This document shows, piece after piece, positions 10,401 to 23,600 of a DNA stretch of 64,000 nt. The translations under genes were made by a program, and so were the position numbers. The stretch lies in assembly GCF_040581485.1 (NCBI RefSeq), contig NC_090134.1:22281698-22345697 (forward strand), written 5' to 3'. The stretch is from Linepithema humile (Eukaryota > Arthropoda > Insecta > Hymenoptera > Formicidae). Numbering within the stretch: position 1 is the stretch's first letter; the number at the start of each line of letters is the position of its first letter. Under the pieces are notes generated by a model. The model searched no databases. It was not told the origin of the DNA and was given only the letters and a program-made list of their open reading frames with translations.

Positions 10401-13340
10401 ACTCTTCCGGAGCCTCTTCCTCTTTTTTCAATCCTCCTGTTATTTGCAAAATGTTACACGTACAATATTACACATAGAAACTTTAAAATATTCAGTAAAA
10501 TATTTGCATTTTTAATATTTATGATTTTTAGATATAAATACACAATTCTTTTATTAGATATTTATACAAAAGGAAGATATAATAAAGGAAGACGAGAGAG
10601 ATGAGTAAAAGTTTAATGTATGTAATTATTGTATCTCCAATAATTATTTTAAGCGCTGTTGTAATTTGGATGTATTTTGTATGTTACAGATTACAGATTA
10701 CAGATTATAAACAACTCCAGTGCGCTGCACTTCGTGCCGGTAAGTCAATCCAAGTTGTTTGATATTATTGAAAGAATGGATTGGAAAAAAATAATGTAAA
10801 ATATACAAAGTGTCTCAGACTAACCGTATCATCCGTTAATAGTAGATTTCTGAGATTTCTCACACAATATAAGATAAAAGATAAGGATATAAAAATCAAT
10901 ATGCATATCTGAGTGTGTGAATTTTTGACAATCTGACAGTCGACTTTAAACACTTTAAAAATTAACGTAGCTTCAACATTTTGGTATAAAGATTTTCTAA
11001 AATGATTTTGGAAATCTGCTATTAACGGGTTGGTCTGGTATACACTGTATATTAAAAAAAAATTTTTTTTTTTTCGGACTCTACTTACATTTATTATCGC
11101 TCCAGGCTATTTAGGGCAATTTAGAAAGCGTTATCTTTGTCGCAGTCATTAATTCCCGATATAGAAACCTGAGTAGTGCGCCTAAAAAAAATAAAAAGTA
11201 ATCTGTAACTTACTATTTTATAATTGCCGGGTGTTATTACGAGAGTCTAATTAGAGAAATAAACGTTTATCTCAACATTTCCGTGAACTCACGCGTGATT
11301 ACATCGTTACAGTGTTATTTAATCTTAAAGATTGTCAATATCACATAAACATCTTCGAGCACAATAGAAAACTTATTTATACTAATTCTTTTCGATAAAA
11401 TAATTATAAAATTTTTGTTAACGAACAGTTATTAAAAACATCATTGTCAGAATTTTATTTTAAAATCCGTGATATTTTGAAACGCGTCCGCAACGCTACG
11501 GTATTGTTACGAGCAATCGGCTTAATTCTCCGATCCTTTTTATCCAGCAATCCTGTTCCCTGAACCGGGCAACGGGGAGCGGGAGGAGGATAGGATCGAT
11601 TGACGGCGATTTTGTCGCACGCGATGCAGATGCAACTGCGGAGCGGAACGCAGCATCACCAACATGCGGCGTTCCTCCTTCATGGATCGTTTGTAAGATC
11701 AAGGTCGCCGGTTTCGTGGGTAAACGTCCTCGAATCGCCTTGAAAGCGCCGGTGTGCCCGGTCAGCGCACCACTCACCGTGGACAATTCCGCGTTTATCG
11801 GCTATTGCAGTTGTTCCTCCTCCGCGCCTCCTTCTTCCGATAGCAGTGTAGTCAAAAAGTTCCGGGACTAAATTATGTAGAGCAATCTGTTATTATTTTA
11901 TGAACATCTTATTTTTATGTTTTCTTTTATTTAGTCCCGAAACTTTTGAACCACATTGTGCACATGGCGCAATGGTCTACAGTCGCCTCTATCGCGCGCT
12001 TAGGATGAGTCGAATATGTATCGTGTATGTATATGAATTATAACATCATTCGGTTTGATTGTAAGCGTGCGCAGTGCTCTTAAAATTCTTTAATGAGCGT
12101 TGCGCAAAATATTCCACAACTCGAGGCATTAACGACAGATTCCGCGATGAAGCTCGAAGAAAATTGCAATTATAAGATTGTGAGTTGTAGGATACTTTGT
12201 ATACCTTGAAAAGTATTTTTCTTTGCTCGTATTACGGATCGTATGGCGAATCAGTGGTATTTTTAGAAGACAGATAAGACGAGAAAGTTTGAAAAGCATT
12301 ATTGTGCAGCTATTTCGCCGCCTACTCGTTCGTAATCGCAGGCGAAGCCGAAGCATTTGACTTTGCGAGACGATTGAGCGTAGGCGCCTCGAGTCTTATT
12401 CGCGGAAAGACTTGTGCTTCGCTAGCATAGTTAAGGGTCGAAGAGCAAGCGGCCCATTTATCGACCCACACATTGAGGCTTCGGATGAAGTAACATCTAG
12501 CAATTATTCGATTCTCATCATCGCGTTCCAGATGAATTCTTTAGATTTAATGGAACGTAACATCGCTCGCAGTTAGCAGTAGATGCGCGATGAGAGTTCC
12601 ATGCCTCTACAAAGGTTCGAGATTCGAAGCAGATAGCGGACGTGTAGTGGAATTAAAAATTCGTAGAGAGTTGCGAGCGAAATGAATTGCAGCTTAAGCT
12701 CTAGAGACGGGAAAGTTAAATTATGTAGAGGAGAAATACAAAGTGGTAACAGCTCTCGACTTCATAGCGATCTGAAGTCGTTTGCGAAGTAAGTATCACT
12801 TTGACACGCGTAAAAAACATTGTAATTTGAAAACTGTAGGAAAAGTGGGCTTGATCTCCAAAGACGAATGGCAATGAATTAGAATTTAATATAAATTATC
12901 GTGCGCATACGCGCTCTGTGTATCGCGCAGCTTTAACACCGCGGACTGCAACAATCGCGAAGGGCCGAAACTCCGGTCAAGTCTCGTAATCCCACCTTAA
13001 GAATCTCGCGTGTGGAAGGAGGCAGGGCACACACAGGCGAGTCGCGAGATCTCGAGAGTCGGTGATGCTGGAGCGAAGGCACGAGTGAGACACCGTGTCG
13101 GCGCGGAAAAAGGAATCGAGTGAGATGGAGCAAGGGAGAGTGGGATGCTGCGAGAGCGAAAAAGGCAGGCGAGAGTGGACGGACAACATGCCACCACCAC
13201 TCCCTTGTCTCTCTTTCTCCTTCTTCCTCGCTTCTCCTTCTTCGCTAGCTCGTGCCTGCGTTTTAAGTCCTCTCGCTTACTCCGTCTGGCAACTTTTACA
13301 CGCGCGAGCCGGCTTCCCACCCGTACGTTTTCTCTCTCTT

Positions 13341-13381
<41 letters not shown>

Positions 13382-14580
13382 CTCTCTCGCCCCGTGCACT
13401 CGTCGAGAGAATCGCCAAGCCGCGGATAGCGCGCAAAATGCCAGTGATTCGACGCGACTCTGGGACTACGCGCTTCGAGACGAAGCGAGCGTCGCGCGAA
13501 TTCGAACGCGCGGACGCGCGCCGAGCCGTCGTCGTATGTCGCGTGATCTCGGAGCACGCTTCGCCTTGCATGTGAAATCTGGAAATTCCTTCGCCTGGGA
13601 TCTTTCGAAACGTCCGTCCGCGAGTCTTTCGGCGAGGGAATTGCATTTTTCGCGGGTGCGATGCGTCAAGTTTGTGCGAACACGTTATCCTGTACGTTTC
13701 GCGGCGCGAATTGAGAGGTCTTTGCTCGCCGTTCGTAGACGAAAACAGAATATTTGTGAGGATGGTGTCTGTGGCAGTGACGCTGTGATGATTTTATAAA
13801 CAGCCGTTAGAGATATTTGCGTGCTGGAATCTGGATAATGCGTTAACGCGTATTGCGAACAATGAATCGCGCGTTTCAGCAGTGAGAAAAAGAGAGAGTA
13901 TCTTCGTAGGACATGTTGTCGCAGATACAGTTTTATTTATCATTTATGGTTTATCATTTGACAAAATCGTGATTTTAACGAACCTTTTATTCGCGGACAA
14001 ATGCAGAAAACGATTAGACTTAATTAGGAACTTTGTAAACAGTGGACACCACGGAGAAATATATTCGAATCGATGAGAGAGATCGCGTGAAGAACGGGCA
14101 GAGGAGGAGAGGAAAGGGGTAAAACGAATGTCGTAATCATCCGAGGGCGGAGAAAGTGTCTTACAATGTTTCCAAGTACTTTCGTGGCGGTTAGAGCATC
14201 GAACGGAATATCCGAAAGAAATCAATTGATTTGAGCGGCGAAGTGATCGTGATCTGAGGAGGATAAATTTGTGCAAATTTCCGATGCGTTACGTCAATAT
14301 GAAATGAACACACAAATATAAATAGACGTGTTGTTTGAGTTTGGCGATAAAAATCATGATAGATCGAAACGATAGTCGTCAAACTTGTCTTGCTTGAGAA
14401 TAAATTACGACACGAGGTTCATCGATTCCCTCGGGAGTGCGTTGACTTTGCGGACGTTCGTGCCGAATCTTTTCGCGTAGAATGATTATCTTGGTTGAAC
14501 CGAGGGCACGGAAGAAAAGGGAAGAGGAGGGCAATGAGGAGGAGGGCGGAGAAGCGGCGGCGGGAGCGGCGGCGGCGGCG

Positions 14581-14621
<41 letters not shown>

Positions 14622-17600
14622 CGGCGTTGAAAAAGGAAAGCCACGCTGATCATCCACGACTGGAAGACCTCGGCGTTGCACTTTAACGAACCTTAGCGCA
14701 ACGAAGACGGGACGAAGAGAAAAGGGGAGAGAGAAAGGGCGAAGAGGAGAACACGGATAGCAAAAGGGCAAGGAGGGCAAGAAGGAAGAAAGAAACAAAG
14801 AGTAAAGGGATCGCGGAAAAAGAAAGGAAGAATCGAAGAAACGAAGCGACTGAAAGGAGCCAATTCACTTTATCTCCATCAATTCATTTGTTTCTACAAA
14901 TGCTCGCTATCGCCGAATCGGGGTCACGTAGATCGCTATCTTGATCTGGCGAGTTCTTTCTGGGATTTTCGGTCGCAGTAAGACATTTTTGCATTCGCAG
15001 TTTATCGACGGCGCGGACTTTCCGTTCCGCGAACGCGTCCATTCTCATCACATAAATATTTCCGATGCTATAAATCTGTAGCGATTCTACTTCCGCGAGC
15101 CAAGGTCGGTCGCGCTGCCTCATGAGGCCGCTCTCCTTCGAGAATCTGAGGAGGCTCGTGGGCCGCAAGAAGGATCGCAACGAGCCCTCCTTCAAGCGCA
15201 GCGAGTCCTTCAAGAGAATTTCCATCAGGAAGAGCTATCTGGACCGGGGTAAACGACGAAACCGTCTTCAGAAGAGCGCGGAGCCCGCCGTTAATCCTCC
15301 CGCGCAACCGGTTACGAACGACAAGGTCGCTCCACCAATCAAGGAGCAGGAATTGAAGAAGAATCAGGAGTGCTTTCTCAGTCGCGACTCTATCACTTAC
15401 GACGAGTGGCTGCAAGGAGTCAGCTCCTCCTCCCGCGAGAAACTCCACGAGGATTCTCTCGAGTCTCTACAACAGCCCAAAGGCAAGGTCACGAAACTCT
15501 CGAAACACACGAGTGCAGATTCGGTCGCCGAGGATCTGAAAATTCTCGAACTCGATGCCTCTCCCATTTTGACGCCCAAATCCAAACTCTTCAGAGTCAC
15601 CGCCGATTATACGCGGAGCGAGGCGACCGACGAGCACGATGTCCTTTGGACTCAGGAATCTTCTGCGGAAGGACCGCCTAGCGTCAGCGTCAATCTCGGC
15701 AGAATATGGAGGGATGCGATGCCGGTCCCGGTTCCGGCCTCGGTGTCGGCTCCGTATCCCTCCGTCTCCAATCCATCGGTCCATCATTCTCTGGACAGCG
15801 CTCTGAAAGAGAAGAAACCTCTGCCGACTGTTGCGAGGACAGTTTCGGCGCCGGAAAAGCCCGTCAGCAAGGAAACCTCATCGTCATCGTCTTTCGGTTT
15901 CTCCCTCAGGATCGCCAGACTTGCGAATTTCAGGCCAGGGTGATTAAGATACGAATTTGTCGATCAACGATCGATCAATGAAAATGAAGAAATAAAAGCA
16001 TACCTTTGAAACTCTCAATATAATCAATACTCAAAATAGCAAATACTTAAATGCTTAAAACTCTTGTATATTAATATCTCTGTTCATTTAAAACAAAGTT
16101 ATTAAAGAATCTTGTTTTAAACTCTCTAGACTGAAACTTCTCTTTAATGTACTTTTTTCTAGTTTTTTTTCTTTTTAATAAAAGTAATATAAAAAATATT
16201 TTCACTTGCGACAAAATTATAACAATAAGTAATTAAAAAATAAGAAGCATTTGAAAAGCATTAAAGTGTTTGCTGTTTTGTTTTAATCGCGGTTGTTTCA
16301 ATTTTGATATATTGCCGTTTACGATTGCACATATTTATAGCAATAAAAATGACGTAGACGAAATTTATGGCAAGACAAATGTTAAGAGAGACCGCTCGAC
16401 TTTTCACAATCAATTTCATTGATCGATCGACTCTCGAATAACGTGCTGTTTGAAGAATATTCGATCGCAATCGACGCTGCTTGACTATAGGGTGACGCGA
16501 AACGGTCTCTTCCGTCGAAAAACACCGAAGCCATCGCCCAGCGTAAGCGCGGAAGGATACTTCAAGCGAACGAGCACGTCCAGACGCTCGAGTTCTCGTC
16601 GCCGAGGCAGCAGGAGATCGTCTCAGCGCGTTAGCAAGAGGAGCCAGCAGTCCGCTGCTCGCACCAGCAGTCCGGTATGGTTTGTCCCACCGGAGAGACG
16701 TCGTTCGAGACGCCAGCGACGAGTCTGGCGGGAGATCAGATACTTTCCCGACGACGAAGGTCCGATCATAGAAAGGATCAACGACTGGTCGTCGAACGTG
16801 TCGGACGACCAATTCGACGATCAGAAGCTGCTGTTGTCGGGCGACTTCAACGAGCGTCGAGAAGATGACGCCTTGAACTCGATTGTCTCGTCGTCTCTTG
16901 GCTCCTTCTCGGCCACGTCGTCCTCGTCGTCGGCTTGTCCAGCCCCGAAAATCAGCGATTTCAACGAGGACAAGCTGTTCTCCGAGGAGCTGAGGACCAA
17001 CGGTCTTCTCACGCGCGGGACCATGTGGAAGCTTTCGATGACAGCGACGACAGCGACGACGATGACGACGATGACGAAATCAACGGCGACGAGTACGATC
17101 GCTTCTGGAAACTACTTTGCCAGCAATCAGTTTCTCAGTTTTCTGGCCAAGGACGTTGTCAGGGAGAAGTCGAAGAGCGAGAATTCCAACGCGGGTTACA
17201 GATGTTTTTCATCGACCGACAGCGAGGACGACGATGCGGATCGCTTCAACGAGCGCAAAAGAAATGTCAACTTGCCCCATCAGCGGCAGCATCATCTGAA
17301 GAGACAGAAATCCGGGCTCAGGCGGAGACCTTTGCGCCGGAAATCGCAATTGAGAAGGGCGTCCGGCCAGCCGGTGTTCCTCGTGCGCAAATGCTCATCC
17401 TTGAGGAAACGTCCTAGTAAGATCCGAATTACGATCTTTTTTACAAACTGTCCCGAGAAAAACGAAAGTAACAAAACTATTAGCAGTAATAATAATAATT
17501 TTTTTTTTTCAAACATAATAAGAGGCATACATTTTTAACGCACAAGCAAATTTAATCTAAAATTATCTGCATAATAAGCCCCAAGTTTCTTAAGGTCTCG

Positions 17601-20600
17601 AGTGATCACTTGACAATTTGCTGTTGGTAATTGGATGTAGCGCAGTAGAGGAAGGAAAAGTTACAAGCAGGATAATATAACAATAGAGATTACATCATTA
17701 AGCACTGAAAAGGTGTAATCTATGATGCATACATATAATTTTGCTCTCGCTGATCCGCAGATTATATTCGACGTTTATCGAATAACATGACGCATTTGAA
17801 TACCAGTGATTAACACGTACGTGTTGAATCTATTTGTCTATCTATATCCTTTGCTCGGCTGTTATTCCACGTCCGTCAGCATTAATTGCGTAACGCGTTT
17901 CCCGCGATCGGTTTCGATGAGCCTCTTGCTCGATCGCAAGTTTACACACATATCGCGATTTAATGTGTTCCCCGCCGTAGCTTTCGCTACTTCCTTTGAA
18001 GGCTCGATAATTCGCAGCACACGGAAATTGCTTCGTGCTTTTATTATAAATCACAATTTGTTGCAATTCTTTTGCTTTTAACATTCAAATTTTGGAATTT
18101 AAGAACGACATTGAAGAATGCATCTTGTATTGCAAAGGAATCTATCGCTCTTTTCTTTTATATCTGAATTATGAATTTCAATATTTATTTTTCTATTTTT
18201 AATTATTTCATTAATACTTGTGCATTTTTAAAAAAAAAAAAAAAAATATTTTATATTTTTATTTCATATTTTTGTGTGTGCATGTGTTCTTTATATTTTT
18301 TTATATTTAGAAAAGAAATGATACTTTTATTACACAATTAGAACGTTTTAGCTTTGGAGTGAAACACGACGCCATTTCTGTTTCCTGAGAAAAATCGGAA
18401 TTTTCCATGTGAACATATGTGATTTGTACGTTACATTGCGTTTTCATATAAATCATTGCATAGACGTGAATGCGATCTAATTTTCGCATCAACGATGTTG
18501 AGAATCGCTCGAATATGCTGATTAGCATAATCGCGGTGGCCCGGTTTCGTTTCGCGAACGTGGAAAAATCGTGTCTCGGCCGTTAGGATCGATTCTTCGG
18601 CGTTTTCTCGAGTTACAAGGCGTGACGAAAGGTGAGTACGCTAACCAGTTTTATATCGGAGCACATATGAGCGAGCTGCACGAGCTATCAGTCGCTGGCA
18701 GCCAAGCGTGCCTCGAATTCAAAATTCAATCCTAAAAACGCCGGTTCGATCTCTATGATTTCTTTAATTGCGCGGTTTATTATCAGCGATGCAAAAAATA
18801 TCTTTCCAGCATATATTTGTGATAGGTGCTACACTGCTACACACCGATTCATTTATAAACTTTATTTTTATCTGCATCTCCTTTTCTCATAAACTGCGTA
18901 TTATATTTTTCAAATCTAGATTATCTGCGCCTCATTATTATGCCGTGCCGTAAATATCACTGCTCGTTTAACGCAATAAAAGTATAATAAACGATGCGAT
19001 AAAGCGTGTTATACTTCTACATGATGTGTTCACTGTGAACGTAAAAGGATGAATTTTCTTTAAACGCGCGATCGGGAAAATGTTAATGTTAATGCTGAAA
19101 GAGCAATTTGCCGTATACAATGATGGTATAATAATATCTGAAATATAATGTCAGATGTAAATGCAAAAATTAGATCCTGTATTAATGAAGTTATTTTCCG
19201 TTGTTGCAGGAGACATTACGCAGAAGGGATATGAAAAGAAACGGACGCGTTTACTTCAGCAATACGCCACAAAGCAGATAGGTGAGTCTCTCGCTTTTCT
19301 AGAGTTCATTAAGATTTCCGCAAGTAAACAACGGGAGATACCATCGCGCATTAATTGCAATACACGATGCGAAGCGGTTGAAAAGTTGGCGATGTGAAGA
19401 TACATTATTGTTTACTCGTCACTTATATTCGATCGATCGATCGTTTAGAATCTTATTTGGAGACAACTTTCGACAAAACTCTCAGCACCTTGATAGAAAC
19501 ATTTTATTCTAAACATTCTATTTAATTTAATTGAAGTTCAATATCCAAAGTTAAATTTAGTCCACAAACATATATAAGTGAATTTTGATTCGTATCTTTA
19601 TAGTGAGCTGCAAAATACGATTTGAAAAATGTCAAGTACAACGATAATTAGATAATACTTTGTTGAACGAAATAGAGAGTCTCGGCTTCCAACTCTTATC
19701 CTTCGTTGCATCTTGGTGTGTGCAACATTACGAAATCGAGACGCAACGAGTTCGCAATATCAATTGCGTTCCGATTCTCAAGGGACATGCGCCTCATTGT
19801 TTACACAATGGCGCGGATGTAATCTTGTAAAAGGAAAGGACGAAGCGCAATCCTCGCGTGGCACGCGCTGTTTTTACACTTGGCACCTCGCAACTGCAAC
19901 GTGCGTTTACGGTTGCGCAAATCGCTCGACACAGGTTGAGAGGAAATTCGCGGCATCGTAAAGAACGTGTGAGGAGCATTTTGTTTCAATTGATCGCTTT
20001 AGAAAAAATTGAGGAGCTACAAGAGTCTCGTACATTCGCACAGAGCCACCCCGTATAGTTGCACGGACGCGCCTTTACGCCCGCAGCTGCGATCGGTGGA
20101 ACCGCTGCAATCGGCTCGCAGTTTAACTGTACCTGCACGCGGAAGAAGCGCTTCCGCGTTATCCGCTCGTTATATGCTACGTGCCGCTGCCATTGTCATG
20201 AACGCGAGTTCAAAGTCAGCAGCGACAGTTTTCTAGCCCGTATGGCCGAGTCAAATAACGGGACGCTCTTTTATATCGATCCTTCAAGTTGAAATGTCTA
20301 ATGTCTCTCTAGTAAATTTTCCGGATAAAGAGAATCGTTATGATAATTGCACCGCCAATGATGCATCGCAAAAGGAACTCTTTATTTACAGCTATTACAT
20401 TTATCTAAAACTTGCTCACTATATCGCCTTTCTAATGACAAATATTCGCCAACTATTCAGCGTGGCTAAAAGTCCCGGGATTGAATCGATAAAAAATTTG
20501 ATCGGCGAAAAACTATCTATGTGGACCGTAGGGGCTGCAAATGATGGTGTCGGTGATGGAAATGGTGGAGGTGTCGTTGGTAAAGGGCTGGAGAGAACGG

Positions 20601-23600
20601 GTTACGGAAGCGCAGGAGGTGGTGGCGGTGGTGATGGAGGAGGAGGAGGAGGAGGAGGAGGCTATGGCGGTGGCGGTGGTCGACCGCAGCCACGTGCACG
20701 GCGCACGCAACGGCGCGTCACGCACAACGAGAAGCGCTATCACTCAGGTAGCGCTACGCACCACGTAGCCAGCGAACGAACGTATCTCCGAATCGCGACG
20801 AACGGACACGTTAGCGCGTTATTGATTGTACATCTTAATTTTGTTTTCATTTTAGCTTTTAGCTTGCCTTTCTTAAGCCTTCGAGTTGTAGAAAGTTTAT
20901 CAATTATAGATCATAGATTTGCAATTAGATTAGAACGTAGAATTTCGATTCTCTGACTGTACGGTATGTGCTGCGGAACGAAACGTGATGAATAGAATGT
21001 TTTTTTTTTTTTTTTTTTTTTTATTTTCTCTCTTCTCGAAGAGAACATTCCAAGGCGGAATGTATATTCTACGAGAGATGCCAGCGAAATATTCCACACT
21101 TGAAAAGATCTCCTCATCTGTAATCGTTGCATCCAAATTTTTACAAATAGTTGTTGAATCCCGGAATGATCGCATCCCCCATTTTCTCTGTACATTGTGG
21201 AAAATTGTGAAAACGATCGATCCTTGCGGAACGAGTTCCATCCATCGTATCGCTTATACATACACTTTTCATCATATAGCTTGCCTGCTTTTACTCCCCC
21301 CCCCCCCCGTCTCGCGTGTGTTGCCTCGAGACGCTTTTGCACCTTTAGATACCTTTGTAATTTGACATAGCCAGGCGGTAGTCGAGACCGGTTGTTCCAC
21401 CTTCGGGTGACTCAAGATTGCAGCCAGCCAGCCGGCCGGCCGGCCGGCCTACCATCCATCGCGCGGCATTCTCGCTATTCAACCGACTGCGTCGCGTATC
21501 CGCGAGCGCGCGCAACACCTCGATTTTTCATCGATTGTCTTCGCCCATAGAAATTCTTACTCGCGGTAGATCGCCGATATATCGCATACCACGGATGTGT
21601 ATTACAGAGGGATGAAGAAACCTATGGTTTCCAGGGATTCCACGTAATCCTTCTGATTACCGCGAGATCTTTCACGCACGCGGCGCGGAAAGCATGTTCG
21701 ACGTCGATTTCGCGTCATCAGGAAGAAAGTGTAGGAATTTTTTTTTTATTTTTCCCCGCGACCAAGTTCGCGATTGTCCCTCGACCGAGTAAACGTAATA
21801 AATTCGCGTAGTCTTCCTGAAATTGCCTCGCGATTATTCCGACTGAAACACGCCACCAACCGGCCCTCCTCCTCCTCCGACCATATCCTGCGCTGAGCCA
21901 CGGACGATCGATACGAGTCACATTCTCGACGCAGCATCCAATGGTGGAATGACCAGTCAATCAATGGCGCAATTAAACGGTTACTTTGCATCCGGATAAA
22001 TGATATCTTATTAATGGCATGTAAATCATGGAGAAGTTGGCGAATCCTCACGGGGGGAGGGGGGGGGGCAATACTAATCGCTTGAAACCTATTCCTTAGA
22101 AATCCGCCAGGATCCGCCAGTCTTTGCCTGCATTTTTCGATCCAAGGATTCTCGGAGTCTCGATTCCTTCGATCATTAACATAACACACAGTTGGATTTA
22201 TCTTGCTCGACATTTTTCGTTAGAAACTCGCTGGGATTGACTTATCGATTGATTAGAGTAGTGAACATTGATCGAATAACAGACACGAGATTGCTCTCGA
22301 GTTAACAGACGGAAAATGTATTGATTCCTAATATTTCCAATTAATCCGATCGTGAAGCTAATGTTTATCCGGGTGCGGCGAGATCGCGAGGAGAAGCGAA
22401 CTACGGCAATTCTTGCGCCATGCCAGCCAAGTCCCCTCGTAGCGTCCTTTCTTTGTCTATGTGTCGTTGTTGTTGTGTTGCATGCAGGCGGCCGGCTAGT
22501 GCCTGGCGGGATCGCTAGTCCCCCGGGATCTGGCGGCTCCACAGGGAATACCGGAAATTCGAACTCTACGGCAGCAGCGGCGGCAGCGGCGGCTGCCAGA
22601 CGCGGTAACCGCAGACTCACGCGCAATGAGAGCCGCTACCATTCCGGTGAGTATAATTTCTAAGGATGACATTAGGGATGCGAGAACTGTCATACAGGTA
22701 GTAGATACATACATATTTGTTAAATTATTAGCTTTGTTTTTTTTTTTTAGAATTATAACAATCGATTGAACAAATTGCTTGAATCATTAAGAAGGGAAAG
22801 AACATTTTTTTTGTGATGAGAAAATGGGTGATGAAATATAATAAGCATCTTATACAGATGTCTAAAAAATGAATTATAAAAAATAATAAGATTAGCGTGG
22901 CTGTATCTTTTTATCTCGCTATTGCTATTTGCATCGTTGCGCATTGTTGTTTTATCGCGCGAGCTTTCCAATTGTCAACTCCAAGGCATTTATTTTTAAA
23001 TGTTATAAAGCTTGGTTTGCGCCTCGCTTTGCACGTCCTACGCCTGTTCTTCGAGTGGAACGTCACGAAAAGAAAGTCGTTTTGTTCGGAAGCGTTGATG
23101 GAAAGGTCCATTTATCTTAACGCAAAGAGCAGGTAATCTTCCACCTGGTGCACCGTTATCGACGGCTGCTGTCATCGGACCGTACCTCGTAGAAGATAAG
23201 TCGGTCCAGAAAGAGGCGCGTTGATAGACTTGTACAATGTACAGGGTATCTCAAGAAAGCAGGAAATATTATTGCACATGCAGTATGTTTAAAAAGAACG
23301 CGATCGGCGTTTTTTTTTTCATTCAATTTAATAAATCTCAAAAAGACGCACATATACTACAAGTACAAATGTAACGTGCGATCACATCAGCAAGTCTCAT
23401 CCATTGTTGTCAACAATAGTCTAGCATCATTGTGGCACGCTATTATCTGTTACAGCATGAAGATGCCAGATGGTTGAGTATTACATTTTTACCTGCAGCA
23501 TATGTGTAATTTTTTCCTTAGATTTATGAAAATTGATTCGTTCAAAGAAATGCTGGTCATGTTTATTTTTAAATGTACTGGAAAAGTGATATTCGAGAAT

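Larger units (their letters stand above)
12900..14900 (+). promoter_or_regulatory. GC-rich, low-complexity block; probable internal promoter region
   Basis: GC content rises sharply against the AT-rich intron around it. It contains a (CT)n tract, a GGC/CAG tract and purine-rich runs. The overlapping long ORFs on both strands here (13.0-13.8 and 14.4-14.9 kb) come from GC richness and repeats, and I do not call them genes. Such blocks often mark promoters and 5'UTRs in insect genomes. This one ends about 220 bases before the ATG at 15122, so it may drive the coding unit there (inference). Confidence 0.35.
7560..19209 (+). other. DIP2 intron 1 (11.65 kb)
   Basis: The largest DIP2 intron lies between the exon ending LELSEG and the exon starting DITQKGY (GT donor at 7560, AG acceptor at 19208-19209). 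It holds a long inverted repeat (9774-11046), a mariner-like MITE (11844-11958), a GC-rich promoter-like block (about 12.9-14.9 kb) and a spliced coding unit (15122-17416). The stretches 7.6-9.7, 12.0-12.9 and 17.6-19.2 kb show no gene, RNA gene or clear repeat to me. Confidence 0.85.

Noticed and set aside
13095..13799. 234-codon plus-strand ORF and several overlapping minus-strand ORFs
   Set aside because: They arise from a GC-rich block with a (CT)n repeat. The translations are Ser/Leu/Arg low complexity in every frame, with no homology or splice logic.
14379..14868. Minus-strand ORF of 139 codons with poly-Cys and poly-Ala, and overlapping frames
   Set aside because: It is the complement of the GGC/CAG repeats. 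The composition is entirely driven by the microsatellite.
18741..18752. GGTTCGATC resembling a tRNA T-arm
   Set aside because: No acceptor stem, D-arm or anticodon arm can be folded around it.
20294..20531. Upstream extension of DIP2 exon 3a to an earlier ATG or a CTAG acceptor at about 20313
   Set aside because: It is phase-possible, but the translation is hydrophobic and unlike any DIP2 linker. The acceptor at 20530-20531 gives a plausible Gly-rich linker.
21746..22213. 155-codon minus-strand ORF
   Set aside because: Mixed-composition intron DNA without motifs; no supporting start context or homology.
22198..22663. 142-codon minus-strand ORF with poly-Ala
   Set aside because: It is the antisense shadow of DIP2 exon 3b and its flank.
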